A stretch of 64,000 nt of DNA from Anaerolineae bacterium (GCA_022821805.1 JAJECX010000029.1:62001-126000); one strand, 5' to 3'. Counted from the first letter of the stretch, positions 44,760 to 54,327 are shown. Made by a program: numbers and translations. The notes: generated by a model not told the origin, from the sequence alone.

Positions 44760-45566
44760 ATGCGCACGGTGATGGTCTACAATGAAAAGGGCGGCGTGGG
44801 CAAAACGACGTTGTCTGCGCAGCTCGGCGCTGGACTGGCGATTATGGGGCATAAGGTGCTTATGATTGATGCCGATCCACAAGCGCATCTCACCGTCGCG
44901 CTGAAGCAGCGAAAACGGCCCTACTTTTACAACCTGCTGGTCCGTGACGATCTGGACGGTGGCGCCTGGAATCAATGCCTTACAGTCGTCGAGCCGGCGC
45001 TCTATCAATTCCCAGATCGCGAGTCGGAGGGGGCGGTATATCTGGTGCCGGGCAATCCGGAAACGGCAGGCATCGTCGGCAATATCACTGACTCGTTCGC
45101 GCTCTTCAACAAGCTGGAAGAAGTGGAAGAAGCCTTTGACTATGTCTTCATCGATACGGCGCCGACTCGCTCGACCCTGCACGCGATGCTCTATCTGGCC
45201 AGTGATCACATCATCATCCCCACGCAATTGGAAGCGATGAGCTTTGACGGCATCAAGCAGACGCTGCAAAACCTGCAGCGTTTCAGCCATCAGCGGCGTC
45301 AGATGGGATTGCGCGAGATCTCGATGATCGCACTGGTCCCCAATATGTTCCGGCGCACAACGGGCTTGCATAATGAAAACCTGAAGCTGCTCAGCAAGCC
45401 ATTCGCCCGTGTGATCACCGAGCCGATTCCGCTGACCATACTTTGGGGCGAATTGTCGCAGAGCGAAGCAGCCAGCATATTCGCTTATCATCCGAAATCG
45501 AAGATCACGCAAGTGACTTGGGAGATCGTCAAGCTAATTGCGGAAAGGGTAGCCAATCATGTCTAA
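44760..45566 (+). CDS. parA: ParA-family partition ATPase
   Basis: A 268-residue deviant-Walker ATPase. The P-loop is YNEKGGVGKTT at residues 6-16 with the signature Lys, Walker A' is LMIDADPQAHLT, and Walker B is DYVFIDTAPTR. Soj/ParA proteins drive chromosome or plasmid segregation by cycling on DNA with ParB. The next gene overlaps by eight bases and encodes a ParB-like protein, which supports the assignment. The order parA-parB near a repeat-dense region is like many origin regions. Confidence 0.88.
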   Translation: MRTVMVYNEKGGVGKTTLSAQLGAGLAIMGHKVLMIDADPQAHLTVALKQRKRPYFYNLLVRDDLDGGAWNQCLTVVEPALYQFPDRESEGAVYLVPGNPETAGIVGNITDSFALFNKLEEVEEAFDYVFIDTAPTRSTLHAMLYLASDHIIIPTQLEAMSFDGIKQTLQNLQRFSHQRRQMGLREISMIALVPNMFRRTTGLHNENLKLLSKPFARVITEPIPLTILWGELSQSEAASIFAYHPKSKITQVTWEIVKLIAERVANHV

Positions 45567-46641
45567 CGCGGCGCGCAAACGGGGTGTGAGAATTGACGAG
45601 AATTTGTTTGATGTAGGCGTCGCCGCCAGCGAAGGCTACGGTCATGATATGGGCGCGCAGATCATCGACATTCAGACGAAACCGATCATTCGCGCCAAAC
45701 CAATCGATATCTTCAAGATTCAGCCCAATCCGATGCAGCCGCGGCGGCTGGTACCGTCGCAATTTCGCAGCGGACCGCTGATGGACCAAATTGAAGCCTG
45801 GCTGGACGAAGTAGAAGAGTCTAGCGGTCGCGCCTTTCCCTTAGAAGCGCTAATCAAGGGCAAGGTCGAATTGCGCGCGCGAGAAGAGCGGCAGGCGACG
45901 GCGGAAGAACTGCCGTTGCTGCGCTTGGCCGACCTTGCCGCCAGCATTCATCAGGATGGATTGACCAATCCAATTACGGTCGCGGGTTCGGGCGAAAGCT
46001 ACACGATCGAAACAGGCGAGCGGCGTTGGGTTGCCTATCATGTGCTCCACGCTTATATCGGCGGCGACGCCTATCGCGCGATTCCGGCACGGCGCGTGGC
46101 CGAGCTGAATCTCTGGCGGCAAGCGAGCGAGAATACGGCGCGTGACAACTTGAACGCGATCGCGCGGGCGCGGCAAATTGCCCTGTTGCTGATGGATTTG
46201 CATGGCTGGGACAACTTCAAGCCAATCGAGTCATTTGAATGTGAGCAGGACTTCTACGCGCAGGTGGCTGATGTCGCCAAATGGCGCGTTCCCTATGGTC
46301 GCGCCGAGCAGTTATGCGCTGCCTGTGGTTTTGAGAACGCCTCGCGCATCCGGCAGTATCGGGCGCTGCTGCGGCTTACACCGGAGCAATGGACCGCCGC
46401 CGATGACCGCGACATCGCGGAATTCCAACTGCGCAAGTGGCTGCATCCCAAAAGCGCTACGCCAGTAACGAATCGCGCCTCCAATAGCAAGCGGTCAACA
46501 CTGCCAGGCGCGCTGGAGAGATTCGACAAGCATGTGACCAAGTCGCAATTCGGACGCATGGAGGGGAGCGAGCAGCAGTGGGCTGTCGACTGGATGAAGA
46601 CGCTGCTGGAACGCATGGAACGCTGGCAAGCGGACGACTAA
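45559..46641 (+). CDS. parB: ParB-like nuclease/CTPase-domain protein
   Basis: A 360-residue protein. A ParB N-terminal domain is seen in LADLAASIHQDGLTNPITVA, then ETGERRWVAYHVL (the G-E-R-R motif that in ParB binds CTP) and the ASENTARDNLNAIARARQIALLL segment. A helical DNA-binding part follows. An N-terminal ~110 residues with an atypical insert between PNPMQPRR and LADLAAS (about 70 residues) is not usual for Spo0J. It overlaps parA by eight bases. No canonical parS site was noticed nearby. Confidence 0.78.
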   Translation: MSNAARKRGVRIDENLFDVGVAASEGYGHDMGAQIIDIQTKPIIRAKPIDIFKIQPNPMQPRRLVPSQFRSGPLMDQIEAWLDEVEESSGRAFPLEALIKGKVELRAREERQATAEELPLLRLADLAASIHQDGLTNPITVAGSGESYTIETGERRWVAYHVLHAYIGGDAYRAIPARRVAELNLWRQASENTARDNLNAIARARQIALLLMDLHGWDNFKPIESFECEQDFYAQVADVAKWRVPYGRAEQLCAACGFENASRIRQYRALLRLTPEQWTAADDRDIAEFQLRKWLHPKSATPVTNRASNSKRSTLPGALERFDKHVTKSQFGRMEGSEQQWAVDWMKTLLERMERWQADD

Positions 46642-47024
46642 GTCGTTTCGCCCGCTTCGGTGAACTCAATGACGGACGTGGCGGTTCTAGTGAGGCGCGG
46701 CCACCAAGCAAAAGCAAGAAACAGTAAGCCGTATTTCGCCCGCATACGCTTCATCTGCTTCCGCAATTCAGCAGGACTTGCCAATATTCGCGCTTCTGCT
46801 TCGGTCCAGCCGCCCAGAATTTGGCCGCGGGCGCTGCATTTCGCCAAGCGGACCCGCTGATTTCTGCCAATCCGTTTGACCTTGCCCGTGTCGGAAATCG
46901 TCCAACAGTATAGCTTGTCATCTTCAGCGGCGATCCAAACCGGCGTCCGAACGGGAAGGCCGCTGGCGCGGTAGGTTTCGAGGGACACATAGCGCGCCTT
47001 GCTTAGCGCTGAGAAGTGGCGCAA
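46638..47024 (-). CDS. PPOX-class (F420/FMN-binding split-barrel) protein
   Basis: A 128-residue split-barrel flavin- or F420-binding protein. The signs are ARYVSLETYRASGLPVRTPVW at the start, LYCWTISDTGKVKRIGRNQRV (cofactor phosphate site) and ARGQILGGWTEAEARIL. The family includes F420-dependent reductases. It follows the zinc permease gene by seven bases on the same strand, so it is probably read through from the znu operon, though a functional link is not evident. It converges on parB with a four-base overlap. Confidence 0.8.
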   Translation of the reverse strand: MRHFSALSKARYVSLETYRASGLPVRTPVWIAAEDDKLYCWTISDTGKVKRIGRNQRVRLAKCSARGQILGGWTEAEARILASPAELRKQMKRMRAKYGLLFLAFAWWPRLTRTATSVIEFTEAGETT

Positions 47025-47031
47025 TTCCGGC

Positions 47032-47886
47032 TCAATCTCGCTCTCGCATCCGATTCAAGCCCGACTGCAGCAGGAATACCAGGCCGAAGATCACGCTTGT
47101 CGTCAGCACGATGCACGCGCCCGAAGGGATATCCAGGTAGTATGAGGCATAAAAGCCGACCACGCCACTGATGATGCCCAGCAGGCTGGCGATGACAATC
47201 ATGTGATGCAGCCGCTTGACCAGCAGGCGCGCCGTCACTGCCGGCGTAGTTAACAGCGCCAGCATCAGCGCGATGCCCACCGCCTGCAAGCTGGCCACGA
47301 TCGTCAACGCAATCAAAATTAGCAGCAGTATGCGCAGGGCTTCCACCGGCAGGCGCAAGCTGTGCGCCAAGCCAAGGTCAAAGTTGATGATCTGAAACTC
47401 CTTGTAAAGCAGGGCGATGATCGCCAGCGCGACCGCGCCCATCGCCGCCACAATCCGCAGATCAGTCTCGCTGATGCCGTTGATGCTGCCAAAGAGGATA
47501 TGCGAGAGATCAACGGCGTAACTGTCTTGCGTGCTCACAATGGCGATGCCGAGCGCGAAAAACGTCACATAAACGATGGCGATAGCGCTGTCTTCCTTGA
47601 CCTCCACTTTTCGCGTCAGCCAGGCGATGACCAGCGCCGAGACGATGCCCGCGCCCAGGCCGCCCAAGAACAGATTGCTGGCAACATATCCGCCGCTCAC
47701 CGTATACGAAATGGCGACGCCGGGCAAAATCGAGTGGGCTAAGGCATCGCCGAAAAATGACATGCCGCGCACAACCACGAAACAGCCGACCACCGCGCTG
47801 ATGCCGCCAACGAGGATCAGCGCCAGCATGCCACGCTGAATAAAGGCATAACTCAGCGGCTCCGACAAGAAATTAATCGGATCCAT
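47032..47886 (-). CDS. znuB: Zinc/manganese ABC transporter permease
   Basis: A 284-residue permease of the ZnuB/MntB family with eight or nine helices. Typical segments are FVVVRGMSFFGDALAHSILPG near residue 37 and YKEFQIINFDLGLAHSLRLP, the loop that contacts the ATPase, and ALLTTPAVTARLL. It overlaps the ATPase gene by 14 bases. It transports the metal captured by the binding protein encoded upstream. Confidence 0.9.
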   Translation of the reverse strand: MDPINFLSEPLSYAFIQRGMLALILVGGISAVVGCFVVVRGMSFFGDALAHSILPGVAISYTVSGGYVASNLFLGGLGAGIVSALVIAWLTRKVEVKEDSAIAIVYVTFFALGIAIVSTQDSYAVDLSHILFGSINGISETDLRIVAAMGAVALAIIALLYKEFQIINFDLGLAHSLRLPVEALRILLLILIALTIVASLQAVGIALMLALLTTPAVTARLLVKRLHHMIVIASLLGIISGVVGFYASYYLDIPSGACIVLTTSVIFGLVFLLQSGLNRMRERD

Positions 47887-48712
47887 TCACTGTTTCCCCA
47901 TCAGCGTAATCCACGCTGAACATAAGCAGGTCGTCCCCCTTCGTCATGATCGGCAAGGCGCTGCCGAAGGCATTCCGCAGATTGGCTGCCGTCAGCGCTT
48001 CAACCGGCGGACCGTATGCCAGCAGCCGCTGTCGCAAGATCAAGACCTTGTCGAAATGCAGGGCAGCGTTCTCCATATGATGCGTCGATAAGAGTAGTGT
48101 AATACCGTGCTTTGTAAGGATATCCAGCGACTCGATAATCTCCTGCTCGGCAGTTTGATCGACGCCGGTAAAAGGCTCGTCCAGCAGCATGAGACGGGTA
48201 TCCTGGGCCATCGCCCGCGCAATGAATACGCGTTGGCGCTGGCCGCCGCTTAGCTCGCCGATTTGTCGTCCAGCCAGCTCTGTCAGGCTGAGGCGTTCCA
48301 GGATTTCGCGTACGCTTGCGTGGTCGTCTTTGCCGGGCCAGCGAAACCAGCCGATATGCCGGCAGCGACCCATCATCACCACATCAAAGACCGAAGCCGG
48401 GAAGGACCAGTCGATAGCGTTCTGCTGCGGCACGTAGCCAACATTCGTGCGGCTGATATGCGTATCATCGCCGTAGATGGTGATGCGCCCGCTGCTGATC
48501 TGCACGACGCCGACGATGGCTTTGAAAAGGGTGCTCTTGCCAGCGCCATTGGGACCAATGACGGCGACTCGCTCACCCATTTCTACTTTGAGGCTGATGT
48601 CATCCAGCGCGTGACGATTGCCGCGATAGCCGGCTGATACGCGGTCGACCAGCAACGCGGGAGGCTTATCCATGGCTTGACGGCTCGTCTCAGTCATTGT
48701 CGAAGCCGCCAC
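47873..48712 (-). CDS. znuC: Zinc/manganese ABC transporter ATP-binding protein
   Basis: A 279-residue ATPase. Walker A GPNGAGKST, signature LSGGQRQRVF, Walker B LMLLDEPF and the H-loop STHHMENA are present. The GTG at 48712 has GGGAGGA eight bases upstream and is the best start; the ATG at 48697 and the longer frame from 48748 have no site. It lies 55 bases after the binding-protein gene and overlaps the permease. Confidence 0.9.
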   Translation of the reverse strand: MAASTMTETSRQAMDKPPALLVDRVSAGYRGNRHALDDISLKVEMGERVAVIGPNGAGKSTLFKAIVGVVQISSGRITIYGDDTHISRTNVGYVPQQNAIDWSFPASVFDVVMMGRCRHIGWFRWPGKDDHASVREILERLSLTELAGRQIGELSGGQRQRVFIARAMAQDTRLMLLDEPFTGVDQTAEQEIIESLDILTKHGITLLLSTHHMENAALHFDKVLILRQRLLAYGPPVEALTAANLRNAFGSALPIMTKGDDLLMFSVDYADGETVNGSD

Positions 48713-48767
48713 ACCAAAATCCTCCCGCGCCACCGCGCTGAAAAGCATATCATTGTTGCGGCGCGTC

Positions 48768-50108
48768 TTAGCGCCAGTCGCCCTTCAGCGCCTCAGCGAT
48801 CACGCTCACATTGTAGCGCATGTAATCAAGGTAGGTCCCCGCCGGTCCGTCTGCGTCGCCCAGTGAATCGGTATGCAAGCCGACCACGTCAGCGCCTGTC
48901 TCGTCCGCGATCGCTCTCACCAGAACATCGGAGAGATGGATGTCGCTGAAGATCGCCGGCACGCCTTCCGCGCGCACTACATCGACCACCGCCGCCATAT
49001 CTTGCGCGCTCGGCTCCGCCACGGTGGACAGGCTTGGCACGACCGCCGAGACGATCTCGAAGTTGTATGTCGTCGCGAAGTAGCCGAGAGATTCATGGCC
49101 CGTGACCAAGACGCGCTTTTCTTCCGGCAGATCCGCCAGCGCGGGCCGAATGAAGTCGGATTCCAGCGCCGCTAAGTCGGCCGCGTAAGCAGCCGCGTTG
49201 GCCCCATACACGTCTTCGTTATCGTGATCCAGCGCCGACAAGCTGTCGCGGATCATCAACGCCCAGTAGATGACATTGTATGGATCCATCCACAAGTGCG
49301 GGTCGCAGGATCCCTCGCCATGCCCATGCCCGTGCCCGTGATCGTCGTCATGCCCATGTCCGCCCAGGCATTCGATATCTTTACCCCGGCCCATAGTCTC
49401 TATATGCGCGCGCGAGTCGTTTGCCGCGCCGACGATGGCGGCATACTCCGCGTCGTGGCTGTCGCAGTCGATGTCGCTGGTCATTTCGTCCTCGTCATGG
49501 GCATGGTCGTCATCATCATGCTCATCATCGTGGTCGTCGGCGTGTTCATCATCATGGTCATCATCAGCGTGCTCGTCGGTGTGCTCGTCGTCATGGTCAT
49601 CATCAGCGTGATCGTCGGCGTGCTCGTCGTCATGATCATCATCATCAGCGTGGTCGTCGGCGTGTTCATCATCATCAGCGTGGTCGTCGGCGTGTTCATC
49701 ATCATGGTCATCGTCAGCGTGATCGTCGTCATGATCATCGTGTCCCATGCCGGAGTCAAAGGGACGAATTGGCGCGCAGGCTGAGGCATTGACGATATTG
49801 CCGCCTTCGCCGGCGCTCTCCACTGCCTCCAGCAAGGTTTCTTCCCAGCCGGCGCCGTTAATGAGCACCAAGTCGGCCTCCGCTACCGTCGTCAGGTCGC
49901 TCGGTGTCGGGACGAATCCGTGCTGGTCGGCGCCAACCGGGACAAGCGTTATAACCTCAGCGTGGTCGCCCGCGACATTGCGCGCGACATCTGCCAGAAT
50001 GCCGTGAATCGCGACAACATGCAGCTGACCGCCATTCGCGAATGATGCGCCGTTAAGCAGCATCAATCCGGATACAAGAACAAAGAACAGTCTGAGTCTC
50101 GAACTCAT
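48768..50108 (-). CDS. znuA: Zinc ABC transporter binding protein with giant His/Asp loop
   Basis: A 446-residue ZnuA-like receptor. The signal peptide (RLFFVLVSGLMLLNGASFA) leads to HVVAIHGILADVARNVAGD and PVGADQHGFVPTPSDL, with the metal-site His. Residues ~123-208 are an almost pure His/Asp/Glu/Ala tract with about 20 His, built from repeats like HADDDHDDE. A second His-rich patch (GGHGHDDDHGHGHGHGEG) is near 246-264. Normal ZnuA loops are 20-40 residues. The C-terminal half has DPHLWMDPYNVIYWA, VTGHESLGYFATTYN and the IFSDIHLSDVLVRAIADE segment. GAGGAGAGG precedes the ATG at 50108. Expression is probably under a zinc regulator, but no Zur box is evident. Confidence 0.9.
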   Translation of the reverse strand: MSSRLRLFFVLVSGLMLLNGASFANGGQLHVVAIHGILADVARNVAGDHAEVITLVPVGADQHGFVPTPSDLTTVAEADLVLINGAGWEETLLEAVESAGEGGNIVNASACAPIRPFDSGMGHDDHDDDHADDDHDDEHADDHADDDEHADDHADDDDHDDEHADDHADDDHDDEHTDEHADDDHDDEHADDHDDEHDDDDHAHDEDEMTSDIDCDSHDAEYAAIVGAANDSRAHIETMGRGKDIECLGGHGHDDDHGHGHGHGEGSCDPHLWMDPYNVIYWALMIRDSLSALDHDNEDVYGANAAAYAADLAALESDFIRPALADLPEEKRVLVTGHESLGYFATTYNFEIVSAVVPSLSTVAEPSAQDMAAVVDVVRAEGVPAIFSDIHLSDVLVRAIADETGADVVGLHTDSLGDADGPAGTYLDYMRYNVSVIAEALKGDWR

Positions 50109-50304
50109 GAAGCGAATTCCTCTCCTCTTATTGATACTTCGTCTCATTATAGGTGAGGGAAATGTCGAATTCAAGGCGCTGTTTCGCGATTATGCGTCAA
50201 GTTCTTAGGACGGTACAGAAGGGCAGACTCGCCATTTTTCCTGTTCAACCACTGGGCTTGTGGGTAAACTCGACTTTATACAAGGCAAGGATGATACCCA
50301 GCCA

Positions 50305-51801
50305 ATGACCGCCAGCGGACATCACAGCGGGAGGCGCCAAGCGCGGACGCAGCGGCCTGGGCGCCGTCTGCTGCTTACCATTATCATCGCCACATGTTGC
50401 ACGCTGGCATTCACGCTGGTTAATTTTGCGCGCGCCATCCCACAATGGAACAGCGATGTTGGCGGCATCCAGGTCAGCATTGACCATGACGGCGCCCGGC
50501 GGACGGTTTCGACGCGATTGAAGACGGTCGGCGAATTGCTCAGCCAGCTTGGGCTTGAGACGCCGGAAAATGGCGCCCTGTCGCATGCTCCCGGCGATCC
50601 CCTCGTCAGCGGCATGTTGGTTCGCATTTTGCCAGCGCGCGTGGTAACCATCGACATCAGCGGCGATAAGCGCCAGTTGCAGACGCCCTTGGAGAATCCC
50701 TGGGGCATTCTGTTTAGCCTTGGCGTCACCGTCGATCCGTCCGACAAAATCTGGGTGAATGGCGCGCTGGCCAATGTCGATGCCTTGCCCAATTGGACTG
50801 TGCCCGCGCAGCACATCAGAATCCGCCGCGCCGCCCGCCTGACGATCATTGATGATGGCGTCGAATCGACAATCGTGTCCAATGCCGACACGGTCGGGAA
50901 TGCGCTCTTTGAAGCCGGAATTAGGCTATATATGGCCGATCAGGTGACGCCAGAGTTGGAAACGGCGCCAGCCGATCAAATGACCATTCTTATCAAGCGC
51001 GCGCTGCCCATCAAATTGCTCGTTGACGGCGTGACAATCGACGCGCGAATCAACGAGGCGCTCGTCGGCGATGCGCTGGTCGAGTTGAATGCGCCGCTCT
51101 TCGGCCTGGACTATGCGCAGCCGCCGGCGGACACGGCTGTCAGCGAGAATATGACAATCGAGATTGTGCGCGTCACCGAGGACATCGTGACCGAGAGCGC
51201 GGTGATCGATTTCGCGCTGACGACGCGTTTGGACGATGGGCTGGACCTGGATGATGTTGCCGTCGTGCAACAAGGAAGGGCGGGCCGACAGGAGACGCGT
51301 TACCGCGTCCGCTATGAGAACGGCGTCGAAATCAGCCGCGAACGATTAGAGTCGACAATGGTTGAAGCGCCCGTGGACAGAATTGTCGCCTATGGCGCGC
51401 GAATCGCGCAGCAAATTGTTGATACGCCCGCGGGACCACGGCATTATTGGCGGCGGCTCTGCGTCTACGCCACCAGTTACAAGCCGGAATCCAACAGCGG
51501 CAGCACACGCACCGCTACCGGAGCGACGCTGGCGAAAGGCATTGTGGCGGCAAAACCGCATATCATACCCTACTACACCCAGGTGTACGTGCCCGATTAC
51601 GGCATCGGAGTCGTCCGCGATACCGGCGCCGGTCCCCGCAGCACACCCTACTGGATTGACCTCGGATACAGTGACCACGACTGGATCACCTGGGGAAGCT
51701 ATACCTGGGTTTATCTGCTTGCTCCCCCGCCGGCGGAGATCAACTACGACTTGCCGCCTTGGGCGCCCGTCCGCAATCGTCCTCAAGGCTGCGCTGGCTA
51801 G
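50305..51801 (+). CDS. Cell-wall protein with DUF348 repeats, G5 and 3D domains
   Basis: A 498-residue exported protein. A basic N-terminus and one membrane helix (LLLTIIIATCCTLAFTLVNF) are followed by three DUF348 repeats, each with a T-V-G-x-x-L core (RLKTVGELLSQLGL, NPWGILFSLGVTV, NADTVGNALFEAGI). A G5 domain (TRYRVRYENGVEISRERL) and a C-terminal 3D domain (VYATSYKP, TATGATLAKGIVAAKP, GVVRDTGAG, DLGYSDHDW) complete it. The 3D fold carries three conserved Asp and acts as a lytic transglycosylase-like wall enzyme in YabE/Rpf relatives. It is divergent from znuA. The ATG at 50305 is used; the GTG at 50260 is a weaker choice. Confidence 0.88.
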   Translation: MTASGHHSGRRQARTQRPGRRLLLTIIIATCCTLAFTLVNFARAIPQWNSDVGGIQVSIDHDGARRTVSTRLKTVGELLSQLGLETPENGALSHAPGDPLVSGMLVRILPARVVTIDISGDKRQLQTPLENPWGILFSLGVTVDPSDKIWVNGALANVDALPNWTVPAQHIRIRRAARLTIIDDGVESTIVSNADTVGNALFEAGIRLYMADQVTPELETAPADQMTILIKRALPIKLLVDGVTIDARINEALVGDALVELNAPLFGLDYAQPPADTAVSENMTIEIVRVTEDIVTESAVIDFALTTRLDDGLDLDDVAVVQQGRAGRQETRYRVRYENGVEISRERLESTMVEAPVDRIVAYGARIAQQIVDTPAGPRHYWRRLCVYATSYKPESNSGSTRTATGATLAKGIVAAKPHIIPYYTQVYVPDYGIGVVRDTGAGPRSTPYWIDLGYSDHDWITWGSYTWVYLLAPPPAEINYDLPPWAPVRNRPQGCAG

Positions 51802-54074
51802 TTTTCTCGCGCCAGATATTCCGCCACCGCTTGCTGCTGCGATCGTACCGGTATATAGGGCTCCTGCCACCAGTCGGGGAAAGGTTCGACCGCGTGTCCC
51901 AGGTAGACATCAAAGATGCGGCGGATCATCGGCGCGACCACTTCCGAGCCCTCGCGCGAATGCGCCATCACGCCAGCGATGGCGATTTCCGGGTTTTCGC
52001 GCGGGACATAGGCGATGAACCAGGAATGCGGATTGCCCAGCGTCTCGGCTGTGCCGGTCTTGCCGCAGAGTTGATAAGGCGCGCTGCGAAAGACAAATTC
52101 GGCCGTGCCAAGGTCGCGCACAGTGGTCGCCATGCACATGCCATCGCGAACGACATTTAGCGCATTTTCGTCCAGCGGCAGTTGCGCCTTGAGGGTCGGT
52201 TCGTTCACTATCGCGTAGTCGGCGTCGCCCGGGCGGCCGATATGACTGACGATGTAAGGCTGATACAGCTGCCCGCCATTGGCGATCAGCGCCGCCAGCT
52301 GCGCCATCTGCACGACGGTCACCGTCACTTCGCCCTGACCAATAGCGTTGTTGATGGCGGCCGCCGGCTCGCCCGGCGGAGCGACGGCGCCGGGCGCTTC
52401 AATGCCCAGCCCGGCGAGCCCGGTCGGCGAGCCGAAACCAAGCAGTTCGGCATAGCGCGCCTGCATCAGCGGATCTTCGCGGTACATCAGCGCGCCCATT
52501 TCATAAAAGAACGGATTGCAAGATGCCGCCAGCGCCTGAGGCATTGTCACCGGTCCCGTAGGCTCGCGATCTTCCAGCAGGCGCCAGTCGGTGCGGATGC
52601 GCTCCGAATCGCCGTATTCAGCGCCACGCCATATATAGCCGCATTCGAAGAGCGCATCTGGCTCCCAAATCGCTTCCGAAGCGGCAGCCAGGGTCGTCAC
52701 GATCTTGTAGACCGACCCGGGTGAATATTGCTCGGCGAGCGCCTTGTTAACGAAGGGATTGCGGATATCGCGATCGAGGCGCAGCACCGCCTGGCCGATG
52801 TTGTAATCCGTCTCCGGATTAAAGACATGCGGGTCGAAACTGGGGTAACTCGCCAGCGCCAGGATTTCCCCCGTATTGACTTTCATGGCTGCGATAGCGC
52901 CCCCGGCAGTTATTCCGCCCCAATTGGGCACGGCGTAACTGACGGCGTCCACCATCGTCTGCGCGGTGATCTCCTGCAGGTCGCGATCGATGGTCAGCGT
53001 GACCGCGCTGGGCAGCGATCGGGCCGCGCCCGCCAATTCGCGGATGACTGTGCCGCCCCCTTCAACAATCCGCAAGTAACGCTGCGGTCTGCCAGCCAGC
53101 GTGTCTTCGTAAGATTCTTCGATGCCAGCGCGGCCCACCAGATCGCCTGCCGAGCGCCCGCGCGCCTGCCATCGCTCGAGCTCATCAGCCGGCACCGCGC
53201 CGATAAAGCCGACTACATGGGTGGCGATGCCGTGTCCGTAATAGCTGCGCGAGTCATAGGTCAAGACCTTGCTGAAGGGTCCTTCTGTCCGGGTGATGGC
53301 GCAATCGGTATCCAGCGCCTCGCGATATCTGTTGTAGCGCTCGGGGTCCATCTCGGCCACGTGGAAACGCGTCTCGCCCAGATACGTGGCGAAGGCGCCG
53401 CGCAAGCTGCTGATTTGGCTCAAAGTCGCTTCCGCTAGAGTCGCCAGGCAATCTTCAATGTTGCGCATATCTTGTTTGATCGCATAGAGGCTGTAGACTG
53501 TGCCCCCTTCTTCCGCAAGCAGTTTGCCGTTGCGGCTGTAGATATTGGCGCGCGCCGGGAAATCGGCTCTCTCCGTCAGCCGCGCGCGGCTCGACATTCC
53601 GTCGAAAATATCCATCGACGACCAGGCGATTTTCCAGCCCCCATCTTCGATCAAGCGCATCACGCGGTTATTGTCGGCGATCTCGCCAAAGGTGGGCGAC
53701 GAAATAACAACATCGTAGTGGACGACCGCCGTTGCGCCTTGGCGGGCGACGCTTTGAAGAGAATGCTCGACGCCGGCGAAACGGATGACGCTGTGCGCGG
53801 CTGTGTACTGATTGATGAAGCGCTGCAGCGGATACAACTCGCGGCTGCGTCGGGCGATCAACCGATACATCGCCTCATAATCTACTTCGTCCCAGGCTTC
53901 GACGAATTTCGACACGACATCAGCTGGTTCGCCAGTGGTCGCCTCCAGTTGTGGAGCTGGACTGGGCGCAACCGCCGTTACGCTCTCTTGCAGCAATGCC
54001 GATTCGCAGGCGCTTGCTGTCAAGAGCAGAAAGCCAAGGAGAAAGCCTGCGATTCTTGAGGTTGCCGCCATCAT
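51798..54074 (-). CDS. Class B penicillin-binding protein (PBP2/MecA-like transpeptidase)
   Basis: A 758-residue peptidoglycan transpeptidase. A signal segment ends LTASAC, a near-lipobox. An NTF2-like MecA_N domain follows (VVSKFVEAWDEVDYEAMYRL), then a dimerisation region (GRAGIEESYEDTLAGRPQ). The transpeptidase domain has the active-site S-x-x-K in YSPGSVYKIV, S-x-N in ASCNPFF and K-T-G in CGKTGTAET. It crosslinks peptide stems outside the membrane. The combination is that of PBP2a/PBP3-type enzymes, which tend to have low beta-lactam affinity. It converges on the G5/3D gene with a four-base overlap. Confidence 0.9.
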   Translation of the reverse strand: MMAATSRIAGFLLGFLLLTASACESALLQESVTAVAPSPAPQLEATTGEPADVVSKFVEAWDEVDYEAMYRLIARRSRELYPLQRFINQYTAAHSVIRFAGVEHSLQSVARQGATAVVHYDVVISSPTFGEIADNNRVMRLIEDGGWKIAWSSMDIFDGMSSRARLTERADFPARANIYSRNGKLLAEEGGTVYSLYAIKQDMRNIEDCLATLAEATLSQISSLRGAFATYLGETRFHVAEMDPERYNRYREALDTDCAITRTEGPFSKVLTYDSRSYYGHGIATHVVGFIGAVPADELERWQARGRSAGDLVGRAGIEESYEDTLAGRPQRYLRIVEGGGTVIRELAGAARSLPSAVTLTIDRDLQEITAQTMVDAVSYAVPNWGGITAGGAIAAMKVNTGEILALASYPSFDPHVFNPETDYNIGQAVLRLDRDIRNPFVNKALAEQYSPGSVYKIVTTLAAASEAIWEPDALFECGYIWRGAEYGDSERIRTDWRLLEDREPTGPVTMPQALAASCNPFFYEMGALMYREDPLMQARYAELLGFGSPTGLAGLGIEAPGAVAPPGEPAAAINNAIGQGEVTVTVVQMAQLAALIANGGQLYQPYIVSHIGRPGDADYAIVNEPTLKAQLPLDENALNVVRDGMCMATTVRDLGTAEFVFRSAPYQLCGKTGTAETLGNPHSWFIAYVPRENPEIAIAGVMAHSREGSEVVAPMIRRIFDVYLGHAVEPFPDWWQEPYIPVRSQQQAVAEYLAREN

Positions 54075-54199
54075 ATCTCCGTATAAGCAGGTCGCGAGCC
54101 GCGCGCGCGACCCTCGTTCGCATTATGCCCTTTGCTGCCACGAATGGCAATTCGTCGGTGTCAAACCGTCGGCTTCCCGGATGACTGTTATCACATAAG

Positions 54200-54256
54200 A
54201 TATCGTAAAATATCGTAACTGGTCGTTCATCAAATACAGTCCCTAAAGATATCGCG
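54200..54256. repeat. ATATCGTAA direct repeats, possible operator
   Basis: ATATCGTAA occurs at 54200 and 54210, one helical turn apart, and a third ATATCGCG is at 54249. They lie between the divergent PBP gene and the helical protein at 54328. A regulator site is possible. Confidence 0.3.
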
Positions 54257-54327
54257 CGACAGACTGTGCTTGACTCTCCACTCCTTTCGCTGTAACTTGC
54301 AGCTTTCGAAAGGGATGCGAGCGTACG

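Noticed and set aside
44604-45512. N-terminal extension of the SRPBCC gene (300 residues)
   Set aside because: It lies antisense to parA, and a strong GAGGAAG site marks the ATG at 44603.
49480-49745. CRISPR-like repetition
   Set aside because: The repeats are codon repeats of the znuA His/Asp loop, with no spacers.
49224-49784. Very hydrophobic plus-strand frame rich in Val and Ile
   Set aside because: It is the complement of the His/Asp codon repeats of znuA; the hydrophobicity is a by-product of codon complementarity.
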